Part shown: piece by piece, positions 1 through 7,647 of the stretch
How positions within the stretch are numbered: position 1 is the first letter of the stretch
Layout of the letters: each line of letters begins with the position of its first letter
From: Candidatus Thiosymbion ectosymbiont of Catanema sp. Cochon2018
GTDB lineage: Bacteria > Pseudomonadota > Gammaproteobacteria > Chromatiales > Chromatiaceae
Length of the DNA stretch: 64,000 nucleotides
Assembly: GCA_011392765.1 (NCBI GenBank)
Contig: WYCW01000001.1
Span: 1,925,714 to 1,989,713, forward strand
Reading direction: 5' to 3'
Translations under genes and position numbers: made by a program
The notes under the pieces: generated by a model
The model's database searches: none
Seen by the model: only the letters and a program-made list of their open reading frames with translations
What the model was told of the DNA's origin: nothing

Positions 1-155
1 TTCTCATCGGTATCGCCGGCGCTTTTTTAGGCGGTTTTGCAGGCACGCAACTGGGTATCGGTCCTGTAGACGGCGTCAACTTGATAAGCATAGGCTTGGC
101 TATGGCCGGCGCGCTGGTTTTACTGTTGGCTTACCGTATTTTTTCCAGGAAGTAG
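1..155 (+). CDS. GlsB/YeaQ/YmgE-type membrane protein, C-terminal part
   Basis: Read in the frame starting at base 3, the edge encodes about 50 residues ending in a TAG at 153-155. The segment is Gly/Ala-rich and hydrophobic (LIGIAGAFLGGFAGTQLGIG near the start, then a second hydrophobic run ending AYRIFSRK). Two glycine-rich membrane helices with a short basic tail are the pattern of the small GlsB/YeaQ/YmgE (transglycosylase-associated) stress membrane proteins, which are about 80-90 residues long; the 5' part lies outside the window. The role of the family in stress response is known only loosely. Assignment rests on pattern, not on a search. Confidence 0.6.
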   Translation, partial: LIGIAGAFLGGFAGTQLGIGPVDGVNLISIGLAMAGALVLLLAYRIFSRK

Positions 156-157
156 CA

Positions 158-265
158 CAGCAGCGCTTCGAGGCCATCGAAAAACATTTCGAGGTGCTGA
201 CAAGGCGCATCAACCGGTTGATCGTAGGCGGTCTCGTTATGGCAGCAGTGAAGCTGTTGCCTTGA
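158..265 (+). pseudogene. Possible C-terminal fragment of a small coiled-coil/TM protein
   Basis: An open frame without an obvious start runs through the end of the previous gene and stops with TGA at 263-265. It reads QQRFEAIEKHFEVLTRRI followed by a hydrophobic end (LIVGGLVMAAVKLLP). A short heptad-like helix followed by one membrane anchor resembles small coiled-coil membrane proteins. It has no recognisable start codon or ribosome site, so it may be a remnant or a frameshifted extension. The long opposite-strand frame here looks non-coding. Confidence 0.25.
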
Positions 266-490
266 GCCGATAGTGGTCCAGGAAAAGCCGGTGGTCACGT
301 GGGTTAGGAAAGCAGGAACCGATGTCAGGGGATACAAAGGGGTGGTTGGCCGAATACTCGACTTTACATAATATACATTATGCGTAATTTTGGAATGGTT
401 AGAATAGGGGATGCTCAACCCGACCTTAGACAACCCCCGGGTCCACTTACCGGCTACCGGCTCCTGCCGGCAGCCGGCGACTGACAAATC

Positions 491-724
491 TCACCGCCAT
501 CCATGCGGCTGCTCGGCAACCGCCGCAAGAGCTTCTTCACCCAGCGTTCCGGGCTCGACCCCAGCCGGCAAGTTCTTCAGCACGGACTCTTTCTCCTCTG
601 CCAACTCGACGGTAGCGTCGGGTGTCCTCCCGGACGAGAGAACAGCGATCGCAATGAGCGCCAGGAACATAAAGACGATCGTGCCGAGCACAGTGTTCAC
701 AATGCGTTTCAGCTCGTCATCCAT
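491..724 (-). CDS. Small single-TM hypothetical protein
   Basis: A 77-residue protein with a charged N-terminus (MDDELKRIV), one membrane helix at about residues 10-30 (VLGTIVFMFLALIAIAVLSS) and a soluble acidic tail. The start ATG at 722-724 lies just upstream of the TGA (717-719) of the preceding gene, so the two frames overlap by eight bases and are probably translationally coupled. No family recognised. The coupling and consistent codon use argue that it is a real gene. Confidence 0.55.
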   Translation of the reverse strand: MDDELKRIVNTVLGTIVFMFLALIAIAVLSSGRTPDATVELAEEKESVLKNLPAGVEPGTLGEEALAAVAEQPHGWR

Positions 725-902
725 CGGTTTCTCCCGTTTGGTCGATTATTGTAGTCTCGCTACCACACCCAGGTAACGGCTGTACTTCCCCCGCTTGTTC
801 CGCCGAATCTTCGTCTCCGGGCACCTCCGAGGCATCGATGCGGGCCGGGCGGAGCTTCATACCGTAGCGCCGGGCGTCCATCCCTGGATCCACCTCCACC
901 AT
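717..902 (-). CDS. Small hypothetical protein, possibly 5'-truncated
   Basis: A 61-residue frame (MVEVDPGMDARRYGMKLRPA...) ending at the coupled start of the 77-residue membrane protein. The same frame stays open upstream for about 18 more codons (it reads LDAHGRVYYGDTI directly before the ATG) until a TAG near 955, without a normal start codon. The true protein may therefore be longer and truncated, or start at this internal ATG. Soluble, acidic C-terminus; not recognised. The neighbouring 955-1100 stretch shows no gene. Confidence 0.45.
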   Translation of the reverse strand: MVEVDPGMDARRYGMKLRPARIDASEVPGDEDSAEQAGEVQPLPGCGSETTIIDQTGETDG

Positions 903-1107
903 GATGGTGTCCCCATAATAGACACGGCCATGGGCATCTAGTTCATCACAAATTCGTAACTATTCAGTTACCCCATCCGTATAAAAAACAAAGACTTGCG
1001 ATTTTTCGATTGTGATTTGCAGCCATCAGTGCATAGCGGGAACCAGCCGCGGTGCCGGGCGTGCGCCGTAGGAGTAGACCGAGAGGCTTGCAAATCAGGC
1101 CGGTGGA

Positions 1108-1127
1108 AATTATATTTTGATATAATT
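1108..1127 (+). promoter_or_regulatory. Palindromic operator over the mazEF -10 box
   Basis: A perfect inverted repeat, AATTATAT-TTTG-ATATAATT, lies 21 bases before the antitoxin start. Its right arm contains TATAAT, a consensus -10 hexamer. An operator overlapping the -10 box fits the autoregulation known for MazE/AbrB-type antitoxins; the binding itself is inferred. CTGGAG at 1135-1140 is the likely ribosome site. Confidence 0.55.
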
Positions 1128-1147
1128 CGACCCGCTGGAGATGTATC

Positions 1148-1405
1148 ATGCACACAACCAATCTGCGCAAGGTCGGTGGCTCGGTTATGCTGGCCGTTCC
1201 GCCTGCATTCCTTGATCAGCTGCATTTGCAAGCCGGCACAACGGTCGGCCTGGCTGTCGACCATGGCTGTCTGGTGGTCGATCCCAGACCAGGGCCGCGC
1301 TACACGCTCGCGGAACTGCTGGCCGCGTCGGATTACTCGCAGCCGCAACCGGCCGCGGAACGTGAATGGGTAGATGCGCCCACCGTGGGCGGTGAGCTGC
1401 TATGA
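1148..1405 (+). CDS. MazE/AbrB-type antitoxin
   Basis: An 85-residue protein opening with the swapped-hairpin AbrB/MazE DNA-binding fold: NLRKVGGSVMLAVPPAFLDQ, then a beta-rich stretch (AGTTVGLAVDHGCLVVDPRP), then a C-terminal toxin-binding arm containing YTLAELLAAS. This is the layout of ChpBI/PemI-like antitoxins. The gene ends in an ATGA overlap with the next gene, the usual coupling for a type II toxin-antitoxin operon. A palindrome at the promoter suggests autorepression. The tail after residue 65 (PAAEREWVDAPTVGGELL) is typical of the region that wraps the toxin. Confidence 0.85.
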   Translation: MHTTNLRKVGGSVMLAVPPAFLDQLHLQAGTTVGLAVDHGCLVVDPRPGPRYTLAELLAASDYSQPQPAAEREWVDAPTVGGELL

Positions 1406-1728
1406 GGCGGGGCGACATTTACATGGTGTCGCTCGACCCGACCGCAGGGCATGAACAAAGTGGCCGCCGTCCTGTCCTGATCGTCTCACCGGTCGAGTTC
1501 AACGCCGCTACCAGACTGCCGGTGATCCTCCCGATTACCAAAGGTGGCGGATTCGCCCGCCGCTGCGGGTTCACCGTGCCTATAACGGACATCGAGACCA
1601 CCGGTATCGTGCGTTGCGATCAGCCGCGTGTACTCGACCTGGCCGCCCGCCATGCCCGCAAGGTGGATACCCTGCCGGTACCGATCATGGACGAAGTGCT
1701 GGCAAAGGTCTCCACACTCTTCGAGTAA
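1402..1728 (+). CDS. MazF/PemK family endoribonuclease toxin
   Basis: A 108-residue protein of normal MazF size. It has the family opening MRRGDIYMVSLDPTAGHEQS (RGDIYxVxLDPT...G.EQxG), then RRPVLIVSP, and the C-terminal DQPRVLDLAAR stretch that carries the conserved CDQ(P/I)R of MazF enzymes. MazF toxins cleave mRNA at short sequences and are neutralised by the co-encoded MazE. The start overlaps the antitoxin stop by four bases. No truncation or missing key segment seen. The FIST gene follows convergently 14 bases downstream. Confidence 0.92.
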   Translation: MRRGDIYMVSLDPTAGHEQSGRRPVLIVSPVEFNAATRLPVILPITKGGGFARRCGFTVPITDIETTGIVRCDQPRVLDLAARHARKVDTLPVPIMDEVLAKVSTLFE

Positions 1729-1742
1729 GGCGGAGACAGAAC

Positions 1743-2861
1743 CTAGGTAAAAAGCGTCAACACACTCGTATAGCCATAGAGTCGGTCCTGGGAGATTTCG
1801 CCGTTCGCGTAGAAGCCGACCAGAGGGAAATCCCCCAGCTCCGAGGCGATGAGCTTGAGCTCTTCGGAATCCTTACCGAATAGGTTACGGCCGCGGCCCA
1901 GGCAGGAAATATAGATGCCCCCCCGGGGAGGTCCGTCGAGGGCCTTTGCGATTGCCGTGAGCATGCGTAGCAAATCCGCCCGCGCGGTGTCGGCGTCACG
2001 CCGGCAAAACATCACACGTCCCCCCTGCTCGACCATGTCGCCGATGGCGACGAGGCCGTTTTGCGGATCGATACCGACTAGGTTGCGCACCAGATAGTCA
2101 CCGGTATCCGAGCCGATGATGGGGAGTCCAGCGAAGATATAGCCGCCGATGCGCGCCAGATCCCGGGACAGGATCTCTCCGATGTCCTCCTTCAACACGT
2201 CCAGGGCCGGGCGCCCGTCGAGCTGAATCATGATATTGCGCTGGGCCTCGGTGACAACCCGGTGCGGACCGATCGGGGCGCAGCCCTGACTCAGGCGAGT
2301 GATCACACCTACTTCCTGGGAGAAAAACACCCCCGTGAGCCCGCCCTGGGTAACGCCGTCCGCGTACAAATGGACGCCGTCCCGGGAGCTGGCCAGACCA
2401 CCGACCAAGAAGCCGGAGACAGTGCATGCAGCAAGCTGCTTGACCAGGGACTCGATGAGGGGATTGGAGGGGTCGGCATGGACCAGCCCGAGAAGAGGTT
2501 GGTGGGTCTCCATCCAGTCGCCGTTGTGTGCTGTAAAGTCATCCAGGTCCTTGCGTATGGATGAAAACACCCGGAAGGAATCGTCAGGTAACTCTGCCAC
2601 CATGGCAACCACCGCGGGTCGTTCGTAGTACTCGACCCCGGTGGCACAGATCCCTATGCCGACACTACCTACCCAGTGCGCTATGCCGGTGGATTCGCGG
2701 AAGAGGTCGAGTACCTCACCCATATGCTCCGCGAGTGCATCCGTAACGTACAGAATCCCCAGATTGCCCCCCTCGGGGGGCCCCCCAAGTGCAGTCAGGC
2801 ACTGTTCCGCCGCGTCGCGCCAACCATCGCCGGTTGCATATCCGAATGAGAAACCTGTCAT
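1743..2861 (-). CDS. FIST domain sensory protein
   Basis: A 372-residue cytosolic protein with FIST N-terminal (about 1-200) and FIST C-terminal (about 205-360) domains. Family features include LGILYVTDALAEHMGEVL, GSVGIGICATGVEYYERPAV and the C-terminal CLGRGRNLFG plus FPLVGFYANGEI segments, where GRG and the final G(F/Y).(S/A)NGEI are the most conserved. FIST proteins are small-ligand sensors, often linked to amino-acid sensing or histidine kinases. Here it stands alone and convergent with mazF, so its signalling partner is not visible. The gene appears intact. Its stop TAG sits in a CTAG, the preferred boundary of repeats elsewhere in this window. Confidence 0.88.
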   Translation of the reverse strand: MTGFSFGYATGDGWRDAAEQCLTALGGPPEGGNLGILYVTDALAEHMGEVLDLFRESTGIAHWVGSVGIGICATGVEYYERPAVVAMVAELPDDSFRVFSSIRKDLDDFTAHNGDWMETHQPLLGLVHADPSNPLIESLVKQLAACTVSGFLVGGLASSRDGVHLYADGVTQGGLTGVFFSQEVGVITRLSQGCAPIGPHRVVTEAQRNIMIQLDGRPALDVLKEDIGEILSRDLARIGGYIFAGLPIIGSDTGDYLVRNLVGIDPQNGLVAIGDMVEQGGRVMFCRRDADTARADLLRMLTAIAKALDGPPRGGIYISCLGRGRNLFGKDSEELKLIASELGDFPLVGFYANGEISQDRLYGYTSVLTLFT

Positions 2862-3091
2862 TTCTGCGTTCTCCGGTTCAGTTGGTCATCCGATGCCGTC
2901 AAAGCTACCGGATTATCGGCTTCCCGTCACCAGCTTCCAGTCGCCGGTTATCAGCCGCTGTGGCAGTGGCATGTCTGCCTGGCGGCAGACAGGCCATACA
3001 CCGTAGACGCCGGACTGCCGATAGCTGACTCTTGCCGGCACGCCGTGTCCTCGTGCCCTTTTGAGGTGGTTGCGACATCTCTTACCGCCGA

Positions 3092-3256
3092 GGCAGGGCG
3101 GGCGCGTATAAATTTCTTATCGATCAACAAGTTGCTACCAGACGTGTAGGCTGGGCAAAGCCGGCAGGCAGGGACAGGTCCCTGGCGCGCCTTTGCCCAA
3201 TCTACGCGGTCCGCACAGCGTATGTTTTTGGGAAGGTTTATACGCGCTCGCCCTGA
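3092..3256. repeat. Palindromic element H with TTTATACGCGCTC ends
   Basis: The gap 2862-3360 has no gene. It contains an element of about 165 bp whose ends are inverted copies of TTTATACGCGCTCGCCCT. The inner part is a second palindrome around GTAGGCTGGGCAAAG / CTTTGCCCAATCTACG. Single ends of the same family recur at 27381-27400, 30566-30590 and 51561-51586, so this is a dispersed family. Confidence 0.7.
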
Positions 3257-3317
3257 CCGCCGGGGGGTACCCCTATGACCGGCAACGGTGTAAACTTCAT
3301 CGGATGCGATAATGTCC

Positions 3318-3348
3318 CTATTTTCCAAGGTACCCTTTACTGAAATTC
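3318..3348 (+). repeat. Fragment of the 100-bp TGAAAAATA element
   Basis: CTATTTTCCAAGGTACCCTT and the following TACTGAAATTC closely match the right end of the complete 100-bp element at 26523-26622. This is a lone element end placed 13 bases before the next gene. Confidence 0.55.
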
Positions 3349-3360
3349 GGATGAAGGGGA

Positions 3361-4632
3361 ATGCAAATGCAGCCCACTAGCGCTCCAGAACCCTCTTCAC
3401 CGACTTTGAAGACGAACAACATTGCGGCCGCTATCGAAGATGCTCAGTTGTTGCTTCAATATGCCGCCAGGAAGGGTATTGCTATTGATGAACACGACCT
3501 GTCGGTCTTGATCGAATCCAAATTCTTATACCAAAACGACAAATTAAATGCGGAGTCAGAGCGTTTATTCTGGCGATCTTTCACGAATGTGACACGTGCC
3601 ATGAAGCCGGTGACAATCCAGTCACTGAGATCAGTACATCGACCCCTTAAAAAAAATGGGAGGCACGCGGCGAGTGATGTCGATAAAATCGTGTCACACT
3701 ATAGAACCTTCGCTATCCTATCACTCATCGCCTTACTTATCATTCAGGTCTATTTGATCATCGGCGTCACCGCAAAAACGAAATCGAATGAGCTGTTCGA
3801 AGAAAAAGCGACTATTAAAACGAAAATCGATGAAATCAAGCGCATCAAAGAACTGACACATGAAGATTCAAAAAGTGACAGCTATATTATAGAATTACAA
3901 GATCAATACAAAGAGATTGAGCAGAGACAAGATGCGAACTATGAGCTGCTCAGGGCATGGAACAAGGTATGGTTGACTCTCCTCTTGAAAGACGAGTTTC
4001 AAGGCAAGATTACGGAGTACCATGAAACAGTCTACAGTGCTGAATTCGGGAAGCTGGAAACATCCATACAATCACAAAATGGGAACGAGAATAACGCAGC
4101 CCAAGGTGAAATTAATCAACACGGAAATCTTGACGCATTACAAGCAGTATTACGAGAAAAACGGCTCGAGAGGGAACATGATATAGCACGAAATCAATTC
4201 TTTTTGAACACCTTGTCTTCCGAATATGTGGCAGTCGCCCTGGGAAGATATATACTTCCTTTACTCTATGGCTTGTTAGGTACGATCTTCTTCGTGTTGA
4301 GGACGTTATCGAAGGAAGTGCACAGTCTTACTTATATGCCGATGACAGAGATCAATTATCGGTTACGTATTCCAACCGGAGCGCTTGCAGGATTGACCAT
4401 CAGTTGGTTCTTTACGGGAAATACTCTCAGTTTCGGCCTTTCCGGCTTTGCCGTGGCATTTCTAACAGGATATAATGTAGAGCTTCTGTTTTTTTTGATG
4501 GATAAAGTTGCATCACAATTGACAGGTATAGGTTTCGGTTCGGGACCTGTCCCAGATCAATCGCAACCAGTGAGTAAGAGTTCCGGTTCGGAATCTGTCC
4601 CCTCCCAATCGCAACCGGCGAGTAAGGAATGA
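3361..4632 (+). CDS. Coiled-coil multi-TM membrane protein of unknown function
   Basis: A 423-residue protein without a recognised family. Residues 1-110 are soluble. A membrane helix spans about 115-136 (FAILSLIALLIIQVYLIIGV). A charged coiled-coil-like stretch covers about 140-235, and another helix-rich soluble part about 255-285. Three more hydrophobic segments follow at about 292-314, 338-352 and 356-382. The C-terminal 35 residues hold two imperfect copies of a Gly-Ser-x-x-Val-Pro-x-Gln-Ser-Gln-Pro unit. The gene is clearly more AT-rich than the core genes and heads an accessory island with a PARIS-like ATPase and a Uma2 protein, so horizontal transfer is likely. A tethered sensor or effector role is possible but not shown. 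Confidence 0.7.
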   Translation: MQMQPTSAPEPSSPTLKTNNIAAAIEDAQLLLQYAARKGIAIDEHDLSVLIESKFLYQNDKLNAESERLFWRSFTNVTRAMKPVTIQSLRSVHRPLKKNGRHAASDVDKIVSHYRTFAILSLIALLIIQVYLIIGVTAKTKSNELFEEKATIKTKIDEIKRIKELTHEDSKSDSYIIELQDQYKEIEQRQDANYELLRAWNKVWLTLLLKDEFQGKITEYHETVYSAEFGKLETSIQSQNGNENNAAQGEINQHGNLDALQAVLREKRLEREHDIARNQFFLNTLSSEYVAVALGRYILPLLYGLLGTIFFVLRTLSKEVHSLTYMPMTEINYRLRIPTGALAGLTISWFFTGNTLSFGLSGFAVAFLTGYNVELLFFLMDKVASQLTGIGFGSGPVPDQSQPVSKSSGSESVPSQSQPASKE

Positions 4633-4636
4633 TTAA

Positions 4637-4678
4637 CTCTGTATTTCCAAACTATGCTCGAGTTCACCTTCGTATGAA
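4637..4678 (-). pseudogene. Duplicate of the 3' end of the Uma2 gene
   Basis: These 42 bases match 6640-6681, the last codons of the Uma2 gene (ending ELEHSLEMQS), with only a few differences. A second short match (ATGGATTCCAGACTGTTTT) follows in both places. It looks like the scar of a duplication or rearrangement within the island. Confidence 0.6.
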
Positions 4679-4897
4679 TGGATTCCAGACTGTTTTACCT
4701 TTGAGATTCCTGTTGATACCTTGACCGTCCGACCACGTGAGCATGATCACGGGGGCATCCCAGCGCCAGCGTTCTTCATTGGCATATGTATGGTGCATGA
4801 ATACAAATGCCGCCTGTACCATGGCTAGGATTTGGTTGAATGCCCGATAGTCACGTTGACCGCTGATCTTCCCTCCATTCGAATCTGTGTAGGACAT
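4664..4897 (-). CDS. Small hypothetical protein, possibly truncated
   Basis: A 77-residue frame starting MSYTDSNGGKISGQRDYRAF, with a moderately hydrophobic centre (ILAMVQAAFVFMHHTYANEE) and a Trp-rich segment (RWRWDAPVIMLTW). The last residues (KTVWNPFIRR) are encoded by the repeat-like ATGGATTCCAGAC sequence, so the original C-terminus has probably been lost. Not recognised. It may belong to the same operon as the genes upstream on the minus strand. Confidence 0.4.
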   Translation of the reverse strand: MSYTDSNGGKISGQRDYRAFNQILAMVQAAFVFMHHTYANEERWRWDAPVIMLTWSDGQGINRNLKGKTVWNPFIRR

Positions 4898-4915
4898 TGC
4901 CCTGCATATGGGTGT

Positions 4916-5116
4916 TTATTGTTCTAAGAAATGGCAATTTGACTCTGTTCGCAAAAGGTCGATTATCGTTTCGGGTGCAATCCTCTGTTTTAAACCAATC
5001 TTGAATGTAGCGCCTGAAGAATAAAAAACATCATAATGATTCAGCGGATGCAGTAGACTATTCCGATGCTCCTCATCATAATCATATCGAATGTAACCAT
5101 CCTCATATAACAACAA
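4916..5116 (-). CDS. Small hypothetical protein with no clear start
   Basis: The frame reads LLLYEDGYIRYDYDEEHRNS and ends LLRTESNCHFLEQ. It stays open upstream to the end of the helicase-like gene, giving a convincing protein-like extension (HETVLVRYWRLAFGYDTYLR) that lacks ATG, GTG or TTG; the first possible start is the TTG used here. The extended frame begins inside the helicase-like stop region (GTGGCATGA). It could thus be coupled through an unusual start, be the frameshifted 3' end of that gene, or be a decayed gene. Product unknown. Confidence 0.45.
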   Translation of the reverse strand: MLLYEDGYIRYDYDEEHRNSLLHPLNHYDVFYSSGATFKIGLKQRIAPETIIDLLRTESNCHFLEQ

Positions 5117-5174
5117 CTCTCTGAGATAAGTATCGTATCCGAATGCCAGGCGCCAATATCGAACGAGTACTGTT

Positions 5175-6602
5175 TCATGCCACCTTACTCATTTTTCTGA
5201 AGTTGAATTCAACAACTTCCCGAACATTGTCATAATCAAAATCGTTATCGACAACACTTTTAACGACTGAGTATAATTTTGACCTTTCCTTCGGAGGAAC
5301 ATCTGCATCATCAAAAATCTTATACACAAAGTCATAATATGACATACTGGGCTCGTTATAACCTATTGTTGTTTTTATCCGTTCTTTTTCATCATCGGAT
5401 GGCGCGTTCACCTTAAGGCATCCATCCGTATTTATTGTATGCAACTCGGTTTCCAGATTCCTTATCAAGCCCTCATTTCCGTCAAGTGATGTTAAGAGGT
5501 AAGTTTTGATGAATGATCGGGTAAGCATCATGTATAGAGCATTTCTGTAACTTCTCGAGTTATTGATCTTCTCCGTGACGCAAATTACAAAAGGAAACTC
5601 CAATCCTTTTACGTTGTTTCTGTTGCTGACAAACAGTTGTCCTTTTGTTTTTTCTTTCGTTTCATAGGCTTTGTTTACAGACCAGCCGATCTCTCTCGGT
5701 ATCAATTGTTCCAGTATATCTGCTGACAAGTAAGTATTCTTGGTGCTGTCGATAAAAATTATCCCGATATCATCAGGCTGCACGGTTGGATGGTTATTGG
5801 TTATGTCTCTTATTATCTCGATTATTTTTATTTCGGTATCCTCGCCTTTTTCACGGCTTGTCTTTACAATATCGACACTATTAATCCCTTCCGATTCTAG
5901 ATCTTCGAATCGCCTTAATGGCTTTCTTGTAAGTATGTACTTCTGGCCTTTACGGTCCTTGTTTACGATGTATCCGCACGCTTCCCATTCCTTATCTTCA
6001 AGCCATCTCAGCTTGGGACTCTCAAATAATCCCATGCCAATCGCATGAGCAAACATCAAGGTTCTCGGGTCAGTGCGATAACATTTGCTGAGCAAGTATT
6101 CAGGTTTGATTTCACTGATTACCGTACTATCAAAGATACTTTGAAATATATCACCCGCGATATACACAGTGTGTCTGGTCACTTTGCTGCATAATTCAAA
6201 AAAAGAAGCTGGAAAATCCTGGCTTTCATCTATATCGGTATTTAGTTGCCTTTCATGGTATTTCTCAACTGCGATCAGTCTGTCCCGCCAGTACCTCGAC
6301 CTTCCAATGATGCTCTTATATTGGAACTTGTCCGAGATTGATGCCAAATCCTCGGTAAAGTCGTCAACAAATTCTTTGAACTGGTCTTTGTTCGCGCCGA
6401 AATCCATCAATACTATTTTATGGCCTGGGGCCAGTATTATCAGCCTATCCGAATAGTCATAGATATACTTTCTATCTCCCAGTGGCCTGTCGACTACATA
6501 GATCTGTTGATTATTACTCTCGGCATGCCTTTCCAGGGCTTGGATAAAACCAGAATTATGGTCGTTTTTTTCGGCCTGAAGAAAGAAAAAGCTACTTGAC
6601 AT
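5175..6602 (-). CDS. SF1 (UvrD/Rep-like) helicase relative lacking the P-loop
   Basis: A 475-residue protein with most SF1 helicase motifs but no Walker A. Motif II is DESQDF at 125-130, motif III GDIFQSI at 150-156, motif IV-like KCYRTDPR at 173-180, motif V KGLEFPFVI at 332-340 and motif VI YMMLTRS at 357-363. In ordinary members the GxGKT loop and domain 1A/1B lie well before motif II. Here the N-terminal 110 residues are of another kind and join motif II directly (HERQLNTDIDESQDF), as expected from an in-frame internal deletion of about 150-250 codons. The protein therefore should not hydrolyse ATP on its own. It may be a decaying defence helicase or a non-catalytic subunit. Confidence 0.7.
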   Translation of the reverse strand: MSSSFFFLQAEKNDHNSGFIQALERHAESNNQQIYVVDRPLGDRKYIYDYSDRLIILAPGHKIVLMDFGANKDQFKEFVDDFTEDLASISDKFQYKSIIGRSRYWRDRLIAVEKYHERQLNTDIDESQDFPASFFELCSKVTRHTVYIAGDIFQSIFDSTVISEIKPEYLLSKCYRTDPRTLMFAHAIGMGLFESPKLRWLEDKEWEACGYIVNKDRKGQKYILTRKPLRRFEDLESEGINSVDIVKTSREKGEDTEIKIIEIIRDITNNHPTVQPDDIGIIFIDSTKNTYLSADILEQLIPREIGWSVNKAYETKEKTKGQLFVSNRNNVKGLEFPFVICVTEKINNSRSYRNALYMMLTRSFIKTYLLTSLDGNEGLIRNLETELHTINTDGCLKVNAPSDDEKERIKTTIGYNEPSMSYYDFVYKIFDDADVPPKERSKLYSVVKSVVDNDFDYDNVREVVEFNFRKMSKVA

Positions 6603-6635
6603 GTCTCGTTACCAATTGGTCTGGCTGACTTGATA

Positions 6636-7091
6636 TTAGCTCTGCATTTCCAAACTATGCTCGAGTTCACCTTCATATGAAAAGTATTTCCTTTCACCTG
6701 TTTCGTTTACGATCCATACCTCGAGGGCGCCTTTAGCCAGGTAGAGCAGGATCTTTTCTTCGATTTCTCCCTTTGAATTAGAAGGAGATATGATTTCGAC
6801 ACAAATCTCCGGCGCTCTGGTATATGGAGTGTCGTATCCATATTTTTCAATGAATTCGTCAGATGCCCATGCGACATCGGCAACCTTGACTCCATCACTC
6901 GTTTCGATAGCACATTCCATAATGACTTTGCCGTTGCCTTTATTCTTATCGACAAATGAGCCGACTTCGTATTGGAGTCTACCGTGATTGTTGCCGGCAG
7001 GGCTCATGAGAATTTTGCCCCACTTGTTGAGCTCGATCTTGAACGGTAGATCCTTCAGGAAAGGATTGTGTATTACATCGGCCCATTCCAT
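6636..7091 (-). CDS. Uma2 (DUF820) family putative endonuclease
   Basis: A 151-residue protein with the restriction-like Uma2 core: an N-terminal NNHGRLQYEVGSFV helix, the metal-site strand KVADVAWAS, PEICVEIISPSNS with the ExxS-type acidic strand, EEKILLYLAKGALEVWIV and a C-terminal beta end. The Asp of VADVAW and the Glu of CVEIIS stand where the PD-(D/E)xK fold places catalytic acids; the family often has S in place of K. Somewhat short compared with the usual 180-200 residues. Uma2 proteins are abundant in cyanobacteria and some proteobacteria and are often carried by mobile islands. Its 3' end is duplicated at 4637-4678. Confidence 0.85.
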   Translation of the reverse strand: MEWADVIHNPFLKDLPFKIELNKWGKILMSPAGNNHGRLQYEVGSFVDKNKGNGKVIMECAIETSDGVKVADVAWASDEFIEKYGYDTPYTRAPEICVEIISPSNSKGEIEEKILLYLAKGALEVWIVNETGERKYFSYEGELEHSLEMQS

Positions 7092-7401
7092 GATTTTCCT
7101 CTTGGCTCTTTATGGATTCCAGACTGTTTTGCCTTACACTGTGGTCTTGTCGGGAATGTAGGATGCGGTGAGCGTAGTATACAGTAGCAGGATTACACCA
7201 ATCTCGACCGCGAACCGCATCGATGGTGCGGTGATTGAACGATGTCCGTTCAGGGTATTGACTGCGTTGTACTTGAATAAGGGGGACAGGCTCAATTAAA
7301 CCTTTTGGCTCATGGGGCCAAGGTGTGAACACTCATACACTTGGCCCATGAATCGTATAGGTTTTGTATGGAGTCACACAATTAGCCCCATGAGCTACCA
7401 G
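7092..7401. other. Intergenic, repeat fragments only
   Basis: No gene seen. CTCTTTATGGATTCCAGACTG at 7109-7129 is a copy of a 24-bp dispersed motif found in at least nine places in this window. At 7268-7310 GGGGGACAGGCTCAATT resembles the GGGGxCAGGCTCAATT found beside attC sites at 62425 and 63407. Confidence 0.4.
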
Positions 7402-7647
7402 CTATATTTTTGGTAGATAACGTATTAGAATATTTATGATTTCTTTTTTCTTATCAGATGCAAGTAATCTAAGAACATAATTTGGATACTCATCCTTCGA
7501 AATTCTAAATAATTGTGAAATTCTATAAGGAAGACTTTTACGATTATATATTTTTAAAATTCCAGTATAATCTTCTGTTTCTATTAATTTTTTAAACGAA
7601 TTGTCGAAACGGTTATATATTTCATTCACATTTACTTTATTAACCAA
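7402..7647 (-). CDS. Small partner protein of the AAA-DUF4435 gene
   Basis: An 81-residue, Lys/Ile/Asn-rich helical protein (MVNKVNVNEIYNRFDNSFKK...INILIRYLPKI). Its start lies 16 bases inside the 3' end of the AAA-DUF4435 gene, so the two are co-translated. No family recognised. A small second gene coupled to a defence-type ATPase could be a regulator or inhibitor; this is inferred only from position. Strongly AT-rich, like its partner. Confidence 0.5.
   Translation of the reverse strand: MVNKVNVNEIYNRFDNSFKKLIETEDYTGILKIYNRKSLPYRISQLFRISKDEYPNYVLRLLASDKKKEIINILIRYLPKI

Noticed and set aside
131-487. A 118-residue minus-strand frame at the left edge
   Set aside because: It overlaps the GlsB-like gene and a better plus-strand frame, and has no family features.
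5175-6602. Functional UvrD helicase
   Set aside because: No GxGKT/S loop in any of the 475 residues, so it cannot be called an active helicase despite good motifs II-VI.
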